A stretch of 64,000 nucleotides of DNA from an uncultured Paracoccaceae bacterium. GTDB lineage: Bacteria; Pseudomonadota; Alphaproteobacteria; Rhodobacterales; Rhodobacteraceae. The notes beneath the pieces are model-generated. The model saw nothing but the letters and a program-made list of their open reading frames with translations, ran no database searches and had not been told where the DNA came from. The stretch covers positions 89,180 to 153,179 of the forward strand of contig CANMQJ010000014.1 in assembly GCA_947500005.1 (NCBI GenBank). Direction: 5' to 3'. Shown here in pieces: positions 37,007 to 46,277 of this stretch. The first letter of the stretch is position 1. Every line of letters starts with the position of its first letter. A program made the position numbers and the translations under genes.

Positions 37007-37831
37007 ATGCGCCACACGCTGCCGATCGCGCCACAATTCTATGTGACGGCTCCCCAACCCTGCCCCTATCTGGAGGACAGGATGGAGAGAAAGCTGTTCA
37101 CCGCGCTACAGGGCGAAGGTGCCGACCGCCTGAACAACGCCCTCTCGCAACAGGGTTTCCGCCGTTCGCAGAACGTCCTCTACCGCCCGTCCTGCGCGGA
37201 TTGCGCGGCTTGTCTTTCGGCCCGGATCGACGTTTCCGCCTTTACCACCAACAAGAGCCAGCGTCGCACCCTGCGCCGCAATGCCGGCCTTGAACGCCGC
37301 GCGACCTCGCCTTGGGCCACGGACGAGCAGTACGAACTTTTCCGCCGCTACCTCGACACGCGCCACGCCGATGGCGGCATGGCCGACATGGACGTTTTCG
37401 AATTCGCCGCGATGATCGAGGAAACCCCCATCCGCAGCCGGGTGATCGAATATGTCGACCGCGAAAGCGGCGCGCTGGCCGCGGTCAGCCTCACCGACGT
37501 GCTCGAGGACGGGCTGAGCATGGTCTATTCGTTCTACGAGCCTGACCGGCAGCAGGATTCGCTTGGCACCTACATGATCGTCGATCATGTCGCGATCGCG
37601 CGCGAGGCAGGGCTGCCTTATGTCTATCTGGGCTACTGGGTGCCCGGCAGTTCCAAGATGGGCTACAAGGCGCGGTTCTCGGGGCTGGAGGTCTATTTCA
37701 AGGGCACGTGGCGTCCCATGCGCGACCCCGAGTCCTATGCTGACATCGCACGCCACCCTCTCTCGACCGATCCGATCGCCGAGCAGGTCGCCAATATCCA
37801 CCTTCCCGATCGCCGCCCTACGCGCGGGTGA
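37007..37831 (+). CDS. bpt: Leucyl/arginyl-type aminoacyl-tRNA-protein transferase
   Basis: N-end rule enzyme (bacterial ATE homologue, aspartate/glutamate leucyltransferase) that adds an amino acid to acidic N-termini, marking proteins for ClpAP. 274 residues. It contains [16 protein letters not shown] (~19-34), [24 protein letters not shown] with the ATE cysteines (~50-74), [21 protein letters not shown] and [21 protein letters not shown]. Stand-alone gene; convergent with prfB (33-bp gap). Confidence 0.93.
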   Translation: MRHTLPIAPQFYVTAPQPCPYLEDRMERKLFTALQGEGADRLNNALSQQGFRRSQNVLYRPSCADCAACLSARIDVSAFTTNKSQRRTLRRNAGLERRATSPWATDEQYELFRRYLDTRHADGGMADMDVFEFAAMIEETPIRSRVIEYVDRESGALAAVSLTDVLEDGLSMVYSFYEPDRQQDSLGTYMIVDHVAIAREAGLPYVYLGYWVPGSSKMGYKARFSGLEVYFKGTWRPMRDPESYADIARHPLSTDPIAEQVANIHLPDRRPTRG

Positions 37832-37864
37832 CCCTCACCGGATGATCTGACTTCCCTCGCGGGC

Positions 37865-38989
37865 TCAGTCCTCGGCCTGCGCGTCAGCCCGGCTTTTCCC
37901 GGCCACGTTCATTGCCAGCGTCGCGGCCATGAAATCGTCCAGAGCACCGTCAAGAACGCCCTTGGTGTCCGATGTTTCGTGATTGGTGCGCAGGTCCTTG
38001 ACCATCTGGTAGGGCTGCAAGACGTAGGACCGGATCTGGTTGCCCCAGCCCGCATCGCCCTTGGCCTCATGCGCCGCGTTGATTTCGGCGTTCCGGCGGT
38101 CCAGTTCCATCTGGTAGAGCCGCGATTTCAGCGCCTTCATGGCGATGTCGCGGTTCTGGTGCTGCGACTTCTCCGAGCTCGTCACCACGATCCCGGTGGG
38201 GATGTGCGTGATCCGAACGGCGGAGTCGGTGGTGTTCACGTGCTGGCCGCCCGCCCCCGAGGACCGATAGGTATCGACCCGGATCTCGGACGGGTTCACC
38301 TCGATCTCGATATTGTCATCGACCACCGGGTAGACCCAGACCGAGGCAAAGGAGGTTTCGCGCGTGCCCTTGCCGAAGGGAGAGATCCGCACAAGGCGAT
38401 GCACCCCCGATTCCGATTTCAACCAGCCATAGGCATTGTGCCCCGAGATCTTGTAGGCGCAGGACTTGATCCCCGCCTCGGTCCCGGCTTCCTCGGATTG
38501 CAGTTCCACCTTGTAGCCGCGCTTCTCGGCCCAACGAACATACATCCGCTGAAGCATCTGCGCCCAGTCGCAGGCCTCGGTACCGCCCGCGCCGGCGTTG
38601 ATCTCCAGGAAAGTGTCGTTGGCATCCGCCTCGCCGTCCAGCAGCGCCTCAAGCTCCTTCTGCGCAGCCGTTTCCTTCAGCGTGCGGAGAGCAGCCTCGG
38701 CGTCGGCCACGACCTCTGCATCCTCTTCCATCTCGCCCAGTTCGATCAGGTCCACATTGTCCTGAAGCTCCGTCTTCAACCCTTCGTAGGTGCCGATCGC
38801 GTCGACCAGCGCCTGCCGGTCGCGCATGAGCTTCTGCGCGGCCTCGGGGTCGTTCCACAGGTTCGGGTCCTCGACACGCGCGTTGAACTCCTCCAGTCGA
38901 TGCGGCGCGGTCTCGTAGTCAAGCCGCTGGGCCAGCAACTCCAGCGAGTTCCTGATGTCGGCCACGATGTTCTGGATTTCCGCGCGCAT
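37865..38989 (-). CDS. prfB: Peptide chain release factor 2
   Basis: Recognises UGA and UAA. 374 residues in one uninterrupted frame, so there is no programmed +1 frameshift near codon 25 as in Escherichia coli. The tripeptide anticodon SPF is in HRLVRISPFGKGTRETSF (~200), and the GGQ loop SSGAGGQHVNTTDSAVR (~247-263) is present. Transcribed downstream of the PBP1A gene but separated by a hairpin. Confidence 0.97.
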   Translation of the reverse strand: MRAEIQNIVADIRNSLELLAQRLDYETAPHRLEEFNARVEDPNLWNDPEAAQKLMRDRQALVDAIGTYEGLKTELQDNVDLIELGEMEEDAEVVADAEAALRTLKETAAQKELEALLDGEADANDTFLEINAGAGGTEACDWAQMLQRMYVRWAEKRGYKVELQSEEAGTEAGIKSCAYKISGHNAYGWLKSESGVHRLVRISPFGKGTRETSFASVWVYPVVDDNIEIEVNPSEIRVDTYRSSGAGGQHVNTTDSAVRITHIPTGIVVTSSEKSQHQNRDIAMKALKSRLYQMELDRRNAEINAAHEAKGDAGWGNQIRSYVLQPYQMVKDLRTNHETSDTKGVLDGALDDFMAATLAMNVAGKSRADAQAED

Positions 38990-39041
38990 GAGTGCACTTT
39001 CCGCAATGAGAGGTCAGAGCCGCCTGATAGCAAGAGCGGCA

Positions 39042-39059
39042 CCCCATCACAAGATGGGG
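39042..39059 (-). terminator. Hairpin between the PBP1A gene and prfB
   Basis: CCCCATC (39042-39048) pairs perfectly with GATGGGG (39053-39059) around a 4-base loop, 35 bases past the PBP1A stop. No T-run follows on the minus strand, so termination would be weak or factor-assisted. Confidence 0.45.
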
Positions 39060-39093
39060 CACCGCCCCGCAGCAAGGCGGCACGTGGCTGGTT

Positions 39094-41580
39094 TCAGTAA
39101 AGCCCGCCGGAACTGATCGTCCCGAAATTCGCCTTCGGACCCACCGTGGCCTTCTGCCCGGTGGATGTGGTGACCTGGCGGCCGGCCTGCTGCATCTCCT
39201 CGACGAGCGGCAGGTTCGATCCCATGGCGAAACCGCCGTCATAGGTCAGGCCAAAGATGGGTTCTTCGCCGTCGCGGAAATACTCGGCCACGACATAATC
39301 GCCGCTGGCATCGTCGGGCAGGCGCGCCCCGCTGAACCGGTCGATCTTGATAAAGTGGCCACCCGGCGGCACGTCGAAAGGTCCACCGCCGTATTTCTCG
39401 ACCGCCTTCTCCATGAACTCCTGGAACACCGGCCCGCACATGCCCCCGCCCGAGGCCCCCCGGCCCAGCGGCCGCGGACGATCGTAACCGATATAGCAGC
39501 CCGCCACGATGTTCGAGGTAAAGCCGATGAACCAGACATCCTTGGCATCGTTGGTGGTGCCGGTCTTGCCCGCGGTGGGCACCGGCAGCTTCACGCTGCC
39601 ACTCGCGGTGCCGCGTTCCACCACGCCCCGCATCATCGATGTCAGCTGATAGGCGGTGATCGGGTCCATCACCCGCTCGCGATTGGTGACGATGCGCGGC
39701 GCGGCGTTGGGCGCAACGCGGTCGCTGTTGCAATCGACGCAGTCGCGCCGGTCGTGACGATAGATCGTGCGGCCATAACGGTCCTGAATCCGGTCCACCA
39801 GCGTCGGATCCACACGCTCGCCGCCATTTGCGAACATCGCATAGGCCGCCACCATGCGGTAAAGCGTGGTTTCCTCCGATCCCAGCGCGTTGGCCAGGTA
39901 GGGGCCCATGTCGTCATAGACCCCGAACCGTTCGGCATAGCTTGCCACCACCGGCATCGAGACCTCCTGCGCAAGGCGGATGGTCATCAGGTTCCGCGAC
40001 CGCTCGATCCCGGTGCGAAGGGGCGTCGGCCCGTAATAGGTATTCGACGCGTTCTTGGGCCGCCACAGGCCCTGCGGCGTGTTCACCTCGATCGGCGCAT
40101 CGACCACGATGGTCGCGGGGCTGTAGCCGCTGTCAAGCGCCGCGGCATAGACGAAGGGCTTGAACGAGGATCCCGGCTGCCGCTGCGCCTGGGTCGCTCG
40201 GTTGAAGACCGAATGCTGGTAACTGAACCCGCCCTGCATCGCCAGAACGCGGCCAGTGTTGACGTCCATCGCGACGAAACCGCCCTGCACGCCCGGCACC
40301 TGACGCAGGGACCAGTTTTCGCCGTCCTCGCGCACCAGGACCACGTCGCCCCTTTCGAAATTGTCGAAGAAGTTGCCCTTCATCCACTTGATATCCGAGC
40401 GCGGCACCGTGCCGGCGGCCGGGCCGTCCTCGACCCCCACGGTCAGGCTTTGGTCGGCCACGTTCAGCACAACGGCCGGGTACCAGCGCGTCGGCAAGAC
40501 CACGTCGCGGGCCACGTCGGCTTCGGCCAGGGCCGCGCGCCAGGCTTCCTCGTCACCCAGCGCCTCGGCCGGAATGGTCTTGCCCGTTCCGCGCCAGATC
40601 CCGCGCGAACGGTCGTATTTCTCCAAGGCCTCGCGCAGCGCCATTGCCGCTTCGACCTGCATCTCTTCGTCGATCGAGGCGCGCACGGTGAACCCACCGG
40701 TAAAGAACTCGCCCTCGCCGAAATCCTCGCTCAACTGGCGGCGGATCTCGTCGGTGAAGTAGTCGCGCGGCGGCAATGCGGTGCGGAAGCTCTCGAAATC
40801 GCCGTTCTGGACCGAGCGCAGCGGCATCTCCACCTCGCGCTCATAGGTCGCCTCGTCGATATAACCGTTCTCGAACATCTCCTCGAGAACGAAGTTTCGC
40901 CGCGCCAACAGGCGATCCTTGTTGCGCACGGGATGGTAATCCGACGGCGCCTTGGGCAGCGATGCCAGCATCGCTGCCTCGTGCGGGGTCAGTTCCGACA
41001 AGGTCTTGTTGAAAAAGGTCTGCGCCGCCGCCGTCACCCCATAGGAGTTCTGGCCCAGATAGATCTCGTTGAGATAGAGTTCGAGGATCTGCTCCTTGTC
41101 CAGCGTCTGCTCCAGCCGCGCGGCCAGGATGATCTCCTTGATCTTGCGCTCTGCACGCCGGTCGCCCGACAGCAGGAAGTTCTTCATGACCTGCTGCGTG
41201 ATGGTCGAGGCACCGCGCACGTTCTCGCCGCGCGATTTGACCGCATCGAAGGCCGCAGCCGCGATGCCGCGCAGGTCATAGCCTTGGTGGGTATAGAAAT
41301 TCTTGTCTTCGGCCGAGATGAACGCCTGTTTCACTAGGTCCGGAATCTCGTCCGAGGGCGTGAACAGGCGGCGTTCCTGCGCGAATTCGTCGATCAGGTT
41401 TCCCTCACCGGAATAAATGCGGCTGATCGTCGGCGGCTGGTACTGCGCCAGCGACTCGTGACTCGGAAGGTCGCGCCCGTACATCCAGAAGATGCCCCCG
41501 ATGGTCAGCGCCACCATGAACACACCAAGAGTCACGAGGCTGAAGATCGCCCCCAGAAAGGAAAAGATGAACCGGAACAC
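39094..41580 (-). CDS. mrcA: Penicillin-binding protein 1A, bifunctional
   Basis: Class A PBP with transglycosylase and transpeptidase domains in the periplasm. 828 residues. N-terminal anchor (FIFSFLGAIFSLVTLGVFMVAL), GT51 domain with AFISAEDKNFYTHQGYDLRG (catalytic Glu, ~87-106), an OB-like insert, and the transpeptidase domain with S-x-x-K in PGSSFKPF (~469-476) and KTGTTNDAKD (K-T-G box, ~673). Adjacent on the same strand to an N-acetylmuramoyl-L-alanine amidase gene (117-bp gap), a common wall-synthesis pairing in this order. Confidence 0.95.
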   Translation of the reverse strand: MFRFIFSFLGAIFSLVTLGVFMVALTIGGIFWMYGRDLPSHESLAQYQPPTISRIYSGEGNLIDEFAQERRLFTPSDEIPDLVKQAFISAEDKNFYTHQGYDLRGIAAAAFDAVKSRGENVRGASTITQQVMKNFLLSGDRRAERKIKEIILAARLEQTLDKEQILELYLNEIYLGQNSYGVTAAAQTFFNKTLSELTPHEAAMLASLPKAPSDYHPVRNKDRLLARRNFVLEEMFENGYIDEATYEREVEMPLRSVQNGDFESFRTALPPRDYFTDEIRRQLSEDFGEGEFFTGGFTVRASIDEEMQVEAAMALREALEKYDRSRGIWRGTGKTIPAEALGDEEAWRAALAEADVARDVVLPTRWYPAVVLNVADQSLTVGVEDGPAAGTVPRSDIKWMKGNFFDNFERGDVVLVREDGENWSLRQVPGVQGGFVAMDVNTGRVLAMQGGFSYQHSVFNRATQAQRQPGSSFKPFVYAAALDSGYSPATIVVDAPIEVNTPQGLWRPKNASNTYYGPTPLRTGIERSRNLMTIRLAQEVSMPVVASYAERFGVYDDMGPYLANALGSEETTLYRMVAAYAMFANGGERVDPTLVDRIQDRYGRTIYRHDRRDCVDCNSDRVAPNAAPRIVTNRERVMDPITAYQLTSMMRGVVERGTASGSVKLPVPTAGKTGTTNDAKDVWFIGFTSNIVAGCYIGYDRPRPLGRGASGGGMCGPVFQEFMEKAVEKYGGGPFDVPPGGHFIKIDRFSGARLPDDASGDYVVAEYFRDGEEPIFGLTYDGGFAMGSNLPLVEEMQQAGRQVTTSTGQKATVGPKANFGTISSGGLY

Positions 41581-41697
41581 GTCGCTGCCCTTTTATCGCG
41601 GTGGCGCCTATATAATCATGCCACGGGACAGGGTCAAAACCCATGGCCGATTTGCGCGTCGATGGGCGTAACGTCGCGCGCCGGTCCCTGCCCGCAT

Positions 41698-42930
41698 TTA
41701 CTGACGCACGAGCGCCTTTCGCGCCAAATCCGCCTCGCGCCAGTTCCGCAAACCGTTTCGGATCCCCAGCGCCATGCCTTCGCGCCACTCCGCATCCTGG
41801 AGATTGCGCAGGTCGCGCGGGGAGGACAGAAAGCCCAGTTCCACCAGGACCGAGGGGATATCGGCCGCCTTGAGCACGGAAAAGGCCGCGTGGCGCAGCG
41901 GGCGACGATTGATCGGCCCGCCCTGCTGGGTCATGCCGTCAACCAGCGACCGGGCCAGCGCCTCGGCGCGCGGCGCAGTCTCGGCACGGGCCAGGTCCAG
42001 CAGGATATCCGTCACCTGGTCATCGGTCGACGACAGGTCGAGACCGGAAAGAAGCTCGGCCCGGTCATGACGTTCCGCCAGCTTGGCACTCGCCACGTCC
42101 GAGGCTTCCTCGGCAAGCAGGTAGACCGTCGCGCCATGCGCAAGCCCTTCCGACAGCGAATCCGCGTGAAGCGAAATGAACACATCAACCTGCGCCCGGT
42201 GGGCCAGTGCCACGCGCTGCTCCAGCGAGACGAAGCGGTCGTCGTCACGCGTCAGCAGCACCTCGAACCCGCCCGAGCGCAGCAGCACGTCGCGCAGTTC
42301 GCGGGCGAAAACCAGCATCAGGGCCTTTTCGGTGACGGGCCCCGCCTCGGCGCCCGGGTCGATGCCCCCGTGTCCGGGATCGATCATCACCCGCAGCGGT
42401 GCGTCCGGCGCGCGTTCCGGCAGCGTGTCGATCACGGCCGGATCGGGCAGGTCCCAGCGCGAGTCGCGCGGCGCGCCCGCGGTGGCGGCAAAAGCCTCGG
42501 CCGACACCGGGTCCAGCCTGAGCGACAGCCGCGCCGCGCCCGTCACCTCGTCCAGCCGCAAATCGGCCTGCGCCACCGCCAAAGGCTCGGCCAAGGCCAA
42601 CACAAGCCGCGACCAGCCCGGCACATATGTTCCAAAGGCCGCCTCGCGCACCTTGTCCGTCTGCACCAGCGTCTCGGCCGACAACCCCGTCCAGTCCACC
42701 TCCTGGAAGTCGAGCACCAGCCGCGGCGGCTCCGCCAGAGTGAACAGCCGATAAGGCACGCCCTGGCTCAGCGCCAGTTCCACCGACACGCCCGCGCGCC
42801 CCGCATCGCTGACGCGGCTCGCCTCGGGGTCGATCCGCGCCAACCCGCTGAAGCCCTGCGTCCACCCCGCATTGCCGAACGCAAAGATCTGCGCCAGGAC
42901 CAGCGCCAGTGCCAAAAGAAATCTGCTCAT
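41698..42930 (-). CDS. N-acetylmuramoyl-L-alanine amidase with AMIN domain
   Basis: Periplasmic amidase_3 enzyme that splits septal peptidoglycan. 410 residues. Signal peptide MSRFLLALALVLAQIFAFGN, AMIN domain (~residues 35-130), then the catalytic domain with zinc ligands in VMIDPGHGGIDPGAE (~179-193), VDVFISLHADS and PSVLVELGFLSSPRDL (catalytic Glu). It has the AmiC-like layout. Upstream frame to 42969 adds residues before the signal peptide and is unlikely. Located directly upstream of the PBP1A gene. Confidence 0.93.
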   Translation of the reverse strand: MSRFLLALALVLAQIFAFGNAGWTQGFSGLARIDPEASRVSDAGRAGVSVELALSQGVPYRLFTLAEPPRLVLDFQEVDWTGLSAETLVQTDKVREAAFGTYVPGWSRLVLALAEPLAVAQADLRLDEVTGAARLSLRLDPVSAEAFAATAGAPRDSRWDLPDPAVIDTLPERAPDAPLRVMIDPGHGGIDPGAEAGPVTEKALMLVFARELRDVLLRSGGFEVLLTRDDDRFVSLEQRVALAHRAQVDVFISLHADSLSEGLAHGATVYLLAEEASDVASAKLAERHDRAELLSGLDLSSTDDQVTDILLDLARAETAPRAEALARSLVDGMTQQGGPINRRPLRHAAFSVLKAADIPSVLVELGFLSSPRDLRNLQDAEWREGMALGIRNGLRNWREADLARKALVRQ

Positions 42931-42972
42931 CGCCTCCGGCCTTTCGTGATCGGTCCCGCCCGCAAGCATAGC

Positions 42973-44118
42973 CTAGCCGCGCGCCTGCATGAAGCGGGCA
43001 AGCCGGGACAGACCCTCCTCGATATCCTCCGTCGCCCGCGCATAGGAAAACCGCAGCGTGCCGCCGCCCCGCTCGGGGTCGAAATCCAGCCCCGGCGTCA
43101 CAGCGACCCCGGCCTGTTCCAGGATCTCGGCGGCAAAGGCGCGGCTGTCCTCGGTCAGGTGCGAGACGTCAGCATATACATAGAACGCCCCGTCCGGGGG
43201 CGCGATCCGGTCGAACCCGGCCTTTGGCAGCCCCTCCAGCATCAGCGCGCGGTTCCGGCGATAGACCTCCATGTTGGCCTGCAACTCGCCTTCGCACTCC
43301 ATCGCCGCCAGCGCCGCGACCTGGCTGGCATGAGAGGCGCAGATGAACATGTTCTGCGCGATCCGCTCGACCACGCGCACATGATCCTCGGGCACCACCA
43401 TCCAGCCCACGCGCCAGCCGGTCATCGAGAAATACTTGGAGAAGGAATTGATGACATAGCAGTCATCCGTGATCTCGAGCGCCGTCACCGCCTTGGTCTC
43501 GTATTCGATCCCGTGATAGATCTCGTCGCTGATGAAACTGGCCCTCTGCCCTTGCGCGGCCTCGACCAGTGCGCGCATCGCGGCACGATCCAGCATCGTG
43601 CCGGTCGGGTTGGCAGGAGAGGCGACCATCAGCCCGGCCAGATCCATCGCCGCGAAATCCTCCGGCACCGGCTGATAGCGATTCTCGACCGCCGTCGGCA
43701 GGTCCACTGGCACCAGATCCAGCGCCCGCAGGATCTGTCGGTAGCTGGGATAGCCCGGTGCCCCGATGCCCACACGGTCGCCTGTGTCGAAAAGCGCGGT
43801 GAAGGCCAGCAGGAATCCGCCGGACGAGCCGGGCGTGATCACCACCCGCTCGGGGTTCAGATCGACCCCGTACCACTCGCCGTACATCCGCGCGATCCGC
43901 GCCCTGAGCGCGGGCAGACCCAGCGCCACGGTATAGCCCAAAGGCCCGTCGCGCATCGCCTTTTCCAACGCCGCGACCGCGCCTGTCGGCGCTCCGGTTC
44001 CCGGCTGGCCCACCTCCATGTGGATGACATGGCGGCCCGCCTCCTCGGCGCGGCGCGCGGCTTCCATCACATCCATCACAATGAAGGGATCGACCCTTGA
44101 TCGGCTTGAGTTTCGCAT
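42973..44118 (-). CDS. Class I/II PLP-dependent aminotransferase
   Basis: 381 residues, fold-type I aminotransferase. The PLP lysine is in NSFSKYFSMTGWRVGWMV (Lys ~229), with YPSYR, SPANPTGTML (Asn) and LRFSYARATEDIEEGL (substrate-carboxylate Arg) in family order. The start RSRVDPFIVMDVMEAA is common in this Rhodobacterales paralogue. The donor/acceptor pair cannot be told from sequence. Its ATG (44118) and an ATG of the divergent M48 frame share a CATG, leaving almost no space for separate promoters. Confidence 0.85.
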   Translation of the reverse strand: MRNSSRSRVDPFIVMDVMEAARRAEEAGRHVIHMEVGQPGTGAPTGAVAALEKAMRDGPLGYTVALGLPALRARIARMYGEWYGVDLNPERVVITPGSSGGFLLAFTALFDTGDRVGIGAPGYPSYRQILRALDLVPVDLPTAVENRYQPVPEDFAAMDLAGLMVASPANPTGTMLDRAAMRALVEAAQGQRASFISDEIYHGIEYETKAVTALEITDDCYVINSFSKYFSMTGWRVGWMVVPEDHVRVVERIAQNMFICASHASQVAALAAMECEGELQANMEVYRRNRALMLEGLPKAGFDRIAPPDGAFYVYADVSHLTEDSRAFAAEILEQAGVAVTPGLDFDPERGGGTLRFSYARATEDIEEGLSRLARFMQARG

Positions 44119-44140
44119 GGCCTTCTCTCATGTTGCGCGC

Positions 44141-45487
44141 ATGGTGTGTGCACGCCTTCTCGGTCTGACGTCAATCCCGGCGCTTTTGCTGACGTCCGTC
44201 TTCTGGCTGGTCTCGGCGGTTCCCTCCGCCGCTGTCGGCCTGTTGCGCGACCCCGATATCGAGAACGGGCTGCGCGAACTGGCCTTTCCCATCCTCCGCG
44301 CGGCCGGGCTGAACACGCGTCGCGTTCAGATCCTTCTGGTGAACGACGACCGCTTCAACGCGTTCGTGATCGATCACAACGCGATCTTTCTCAACTACGG
44401 GCTGATCCTCAAGGTACAAAGCCCCGAGATGCTGCAAGCGGTGATCGCGCATGAGGCCGCGCATATCTCGAACGGCCATATCCAGCGCCGAATGGCAAAC
44501 CTTCAGGCCGCCGGGCGCATGGCCTCGCTGGGCACGGCGCTGGCGATACTCGCGGCGGCGGCCGGCGCCGGTGAGGCCGCGGGCGGCATTGCGCTCGGCA
44601 CGCAAAGTTCGGCAATGCGCGGATTTCTCAGCCATACGCGCGCCGAGGAGGCCTCCGCCGACCGCTCGGCGGCCAGCTACCTGCACCGCTCGGGCATCTC
44701 GGTCCGCGGTCTGGTCGACATCCACGAGGAATTCGCCGGGCAGGAACTGCTCTCGCCGGTGAACCAGGATCCCTACATGCGCAGCCATCCGCTCTCGCGG
44801 GACCGGATGCGCGCGGCGCAGGATTTCCTGGACGCCTATGGCGACCCGGCCGAGCCCAATGCAAATGCGGATTACTGGTTCGCCCGCATCAAGGGCAAGA
44901 CCTCGGCCTTTACCCGGTCGCCGAAATGGACCCTTCTGCGCGCCCCCGAAGAGGCGCATCGCGACATCCGCCTGATGCGCGAAGCGGTGGCCCATCACCG
45001 CAACCGCGACCTTTCCCGCGCGCTCGCCGCCATAGACGGCGCGCTGGCGATCCGGCCCGAGGATGCGTTCTACCACGAACTCAAGGGCCAGATTCTGCTG
45101 GAACACCGCCGCACCGGCGCCGCGCGCGACGCCTATGCCCGCGCGCAGGAGCTAGCGCCACAGGATCCGCTGATCGGCGCGGGATACGGCCGCGCCCTGT
45201 TGCTGGCCGAGCGCCCGAAAGAGGCGCTCGAGGTTCTCGAAATGGCGCGCGCCCGCGACTGGCGCAACGCCCGGCTGATGCACGACCTCGCGCTGGCCTA
45301 TGCACAGACCGGTGACCCGGGTATGGCCTCCGTCACCACCGCGGAACGCTATGCGCTGATCGGCGACATGGCGAGCGCGGGAATTCACGCCAGAAGGGCC
45401 ATTGGCCGCCTGCCCGAAGGGTCCCCCGGATGGCAGCGCGCGCAGGATGTCCTGCTGGCCTCGGAACGAGCTGAAAAAAGGAAATGA
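44141..45487 (+). CDS. M48 metalloprotease with TPR tail (BepA-like)
   Basis: 448 residues from ATG 44141. Signal peptide MVCARLLGLTSIPALLLTSV, zinc motif HEAAH in VIAHEAAHISNGHIQRRM (~103-120), third ligand in RAEEASADRSAASYL, then a helical TPR region (~290-430: HRNRDLSRALAAIDGALAIRPED, LLEHRRTGAARDAYARAQELAPQDP). This matches periplasmic BepA/YfgC-type proteases that handle outer membrane protein assembly. An ATG at 44117 would add eight residues. Coupled to the DsbA-like gene by a 4-base overlap. Confidence 0.88.
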   Translation: MVCARLLGLTSIPALLLTSVFWLVSAVPSAAVGLLRDPDIENGLRELAFPILRAAGLNTRRVQILLVNDDRFNAFVIDHNAIFLNYGLILKVQSPEMLQAVIAHEAAHISNGHIQRRMANLQAAGRMASLGTALAILAAAAGAGEAAGGIALGTQSSAMRGFLSHTRAEEASADRSAASYLHRSGISVRGLVDIHEEFAGQELLSPVNQDPYMRSHPLSRDRMRAAQDFLDAYGDPAEPNANADYWFARIKGKTSAFTRSPKWTLLRAPEEAHRDIRLMREAVAHHRNRDLSRALAAIDGALAIRPEDAFYHELKGQILLEHRRTGAARDAYARAQELAPQDPLIGAGYGRALLLAERPKEALEVLEMARARDWRNARLMHDLALAYAQTGDPGMASVTTAERYALIGDMASAGIHARRAIGRLPEGSPGWQRAQDVLLASERAEKRK

Positions 45488-46245
45488 TGATGCTCCGACA
45501 CTTTGCCCCGGCCCTGCTGGGACTGACACTGTCCGCCGCGCCTCTCGCGGCACTCGACCTCGACGCGATGAGCGAGGGCGAGCGCGCGGCCTTCCGCGAG
45601 GAAGTCCGCAGCTACCTGCTGGAAAACCCCGAAGTACTGCTCGAAGCCTTCCAGATCCTCGAACAGCGGCAAGCCGAGGCCGAGGCCGTCGCGGACCAGC
45701 AGTTGGTCGCAGCGAACGCCGACGAGATCTACGATGACGGCTTCTCGTGGGTGGGCGGCAACCCCGAGGGCGACGTGACCGTCGTGGAATTCATGGATTA
45801 CCGCTGCGGCTATTGCCGGCGCGCGGTACCCGAAGTCGCCCAGCTGCTCGAGATGGATGGCAATATCCGCTTCGTGATCAAGGAATTCCCGATTCTGGGC
45901 GAAGCCTCCATGCTCTCCTCGCGCTTTGCCATCGCGACGAAACAGGTGGCCGGCGACGAGGCCTACAAGCAGGTGCATGACGCGCTTATGGAGTTCGGCG
46001 GCGACGTGACCGACGTCACCCTTGGCCGCATCGCCGAGGGGCTGGGCATCGACCCCGAGCCGATCCTGGCGGCCATGGACGCCCCCGAGGTGACCGAGCA
46101 GATCGCCCAGACCCATGCGCTCGCCCAGCGGCTCCAGATCTCGGGCACGCCCAGCTTCGTCATGGGCGACCAGCTGCTGCGCGGCTACATGACCGCGGAC
46201 CAGATGCTCGACATCGTCGAAGGACTCCGCGCCGAGCGCGAATGA
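45484..46245 (+). CDS. Periplasmic thiol oxidoreductase, DsbA family
   Basis: 253 residues. Signal peptide ending near AAPLAAL, a helical N-terminal extension (EGERAAFREEVRSYLLENPEVLLEAFQILEQR) typical of the DsbA/Com1-like group, thioredoxin fold with VVEFMDYRCGYCRRAVPE (active-site C-G-Y-C, ~110-113) and the cis-Pro in ISGTPSFVMG. Likely oxidises or isomerises disulfides in secreted proteins. It starts within the stop of the M48 gene (ATGA), so both periplasmic quality-control proteins are made together. Confidence 0.9.
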   Translation: MMMLRHFAPALLGLTLSAAPLAALDLDAMSEGERAAFREEVRSYLLENPEVLLEAFQILEQRQAEAEAVADQQLVAANADEIYDDGFSWVGGNPEGDVTVVEFMDYRCGYCRRAVPEVAQLLEMDGNIRFVIKEFPILGEASMLSSRFAIATKQVAGDEAYKQVHDALMEFGGDVTDVTLGRIAEGLGIDPEPILAAMDAPEVTEQIAQTHALAQRLQISGTPSFVMGDQLLRGYMTADQMLDIVEGLRAERE

Positions 46246-46251
46246 AGTCAA

Positions 46252-46277
46252 AGTGTCGCCGGGTCCGCGGCGACACT
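46252..46277. terminator. Bidirectional hairpin between the DsbA-like gene and ispG
   Basis: AGTGTCGCC (46252-46260) and GGCGACACT (46269-46277) form a perfect 9-bp stem with an 8-base loop in the short convergent gap; the right arm reaches the ispG stop codon. It probably ends transcription from both sides. Confidence 0.7.

Noticed and set aside
38900..38989. Programmed +1 frameshift in prfB
   Set aside because: The whole 374-residue protein reads in one frame from ATG 38989, with no in-frame UGA near codon 25.
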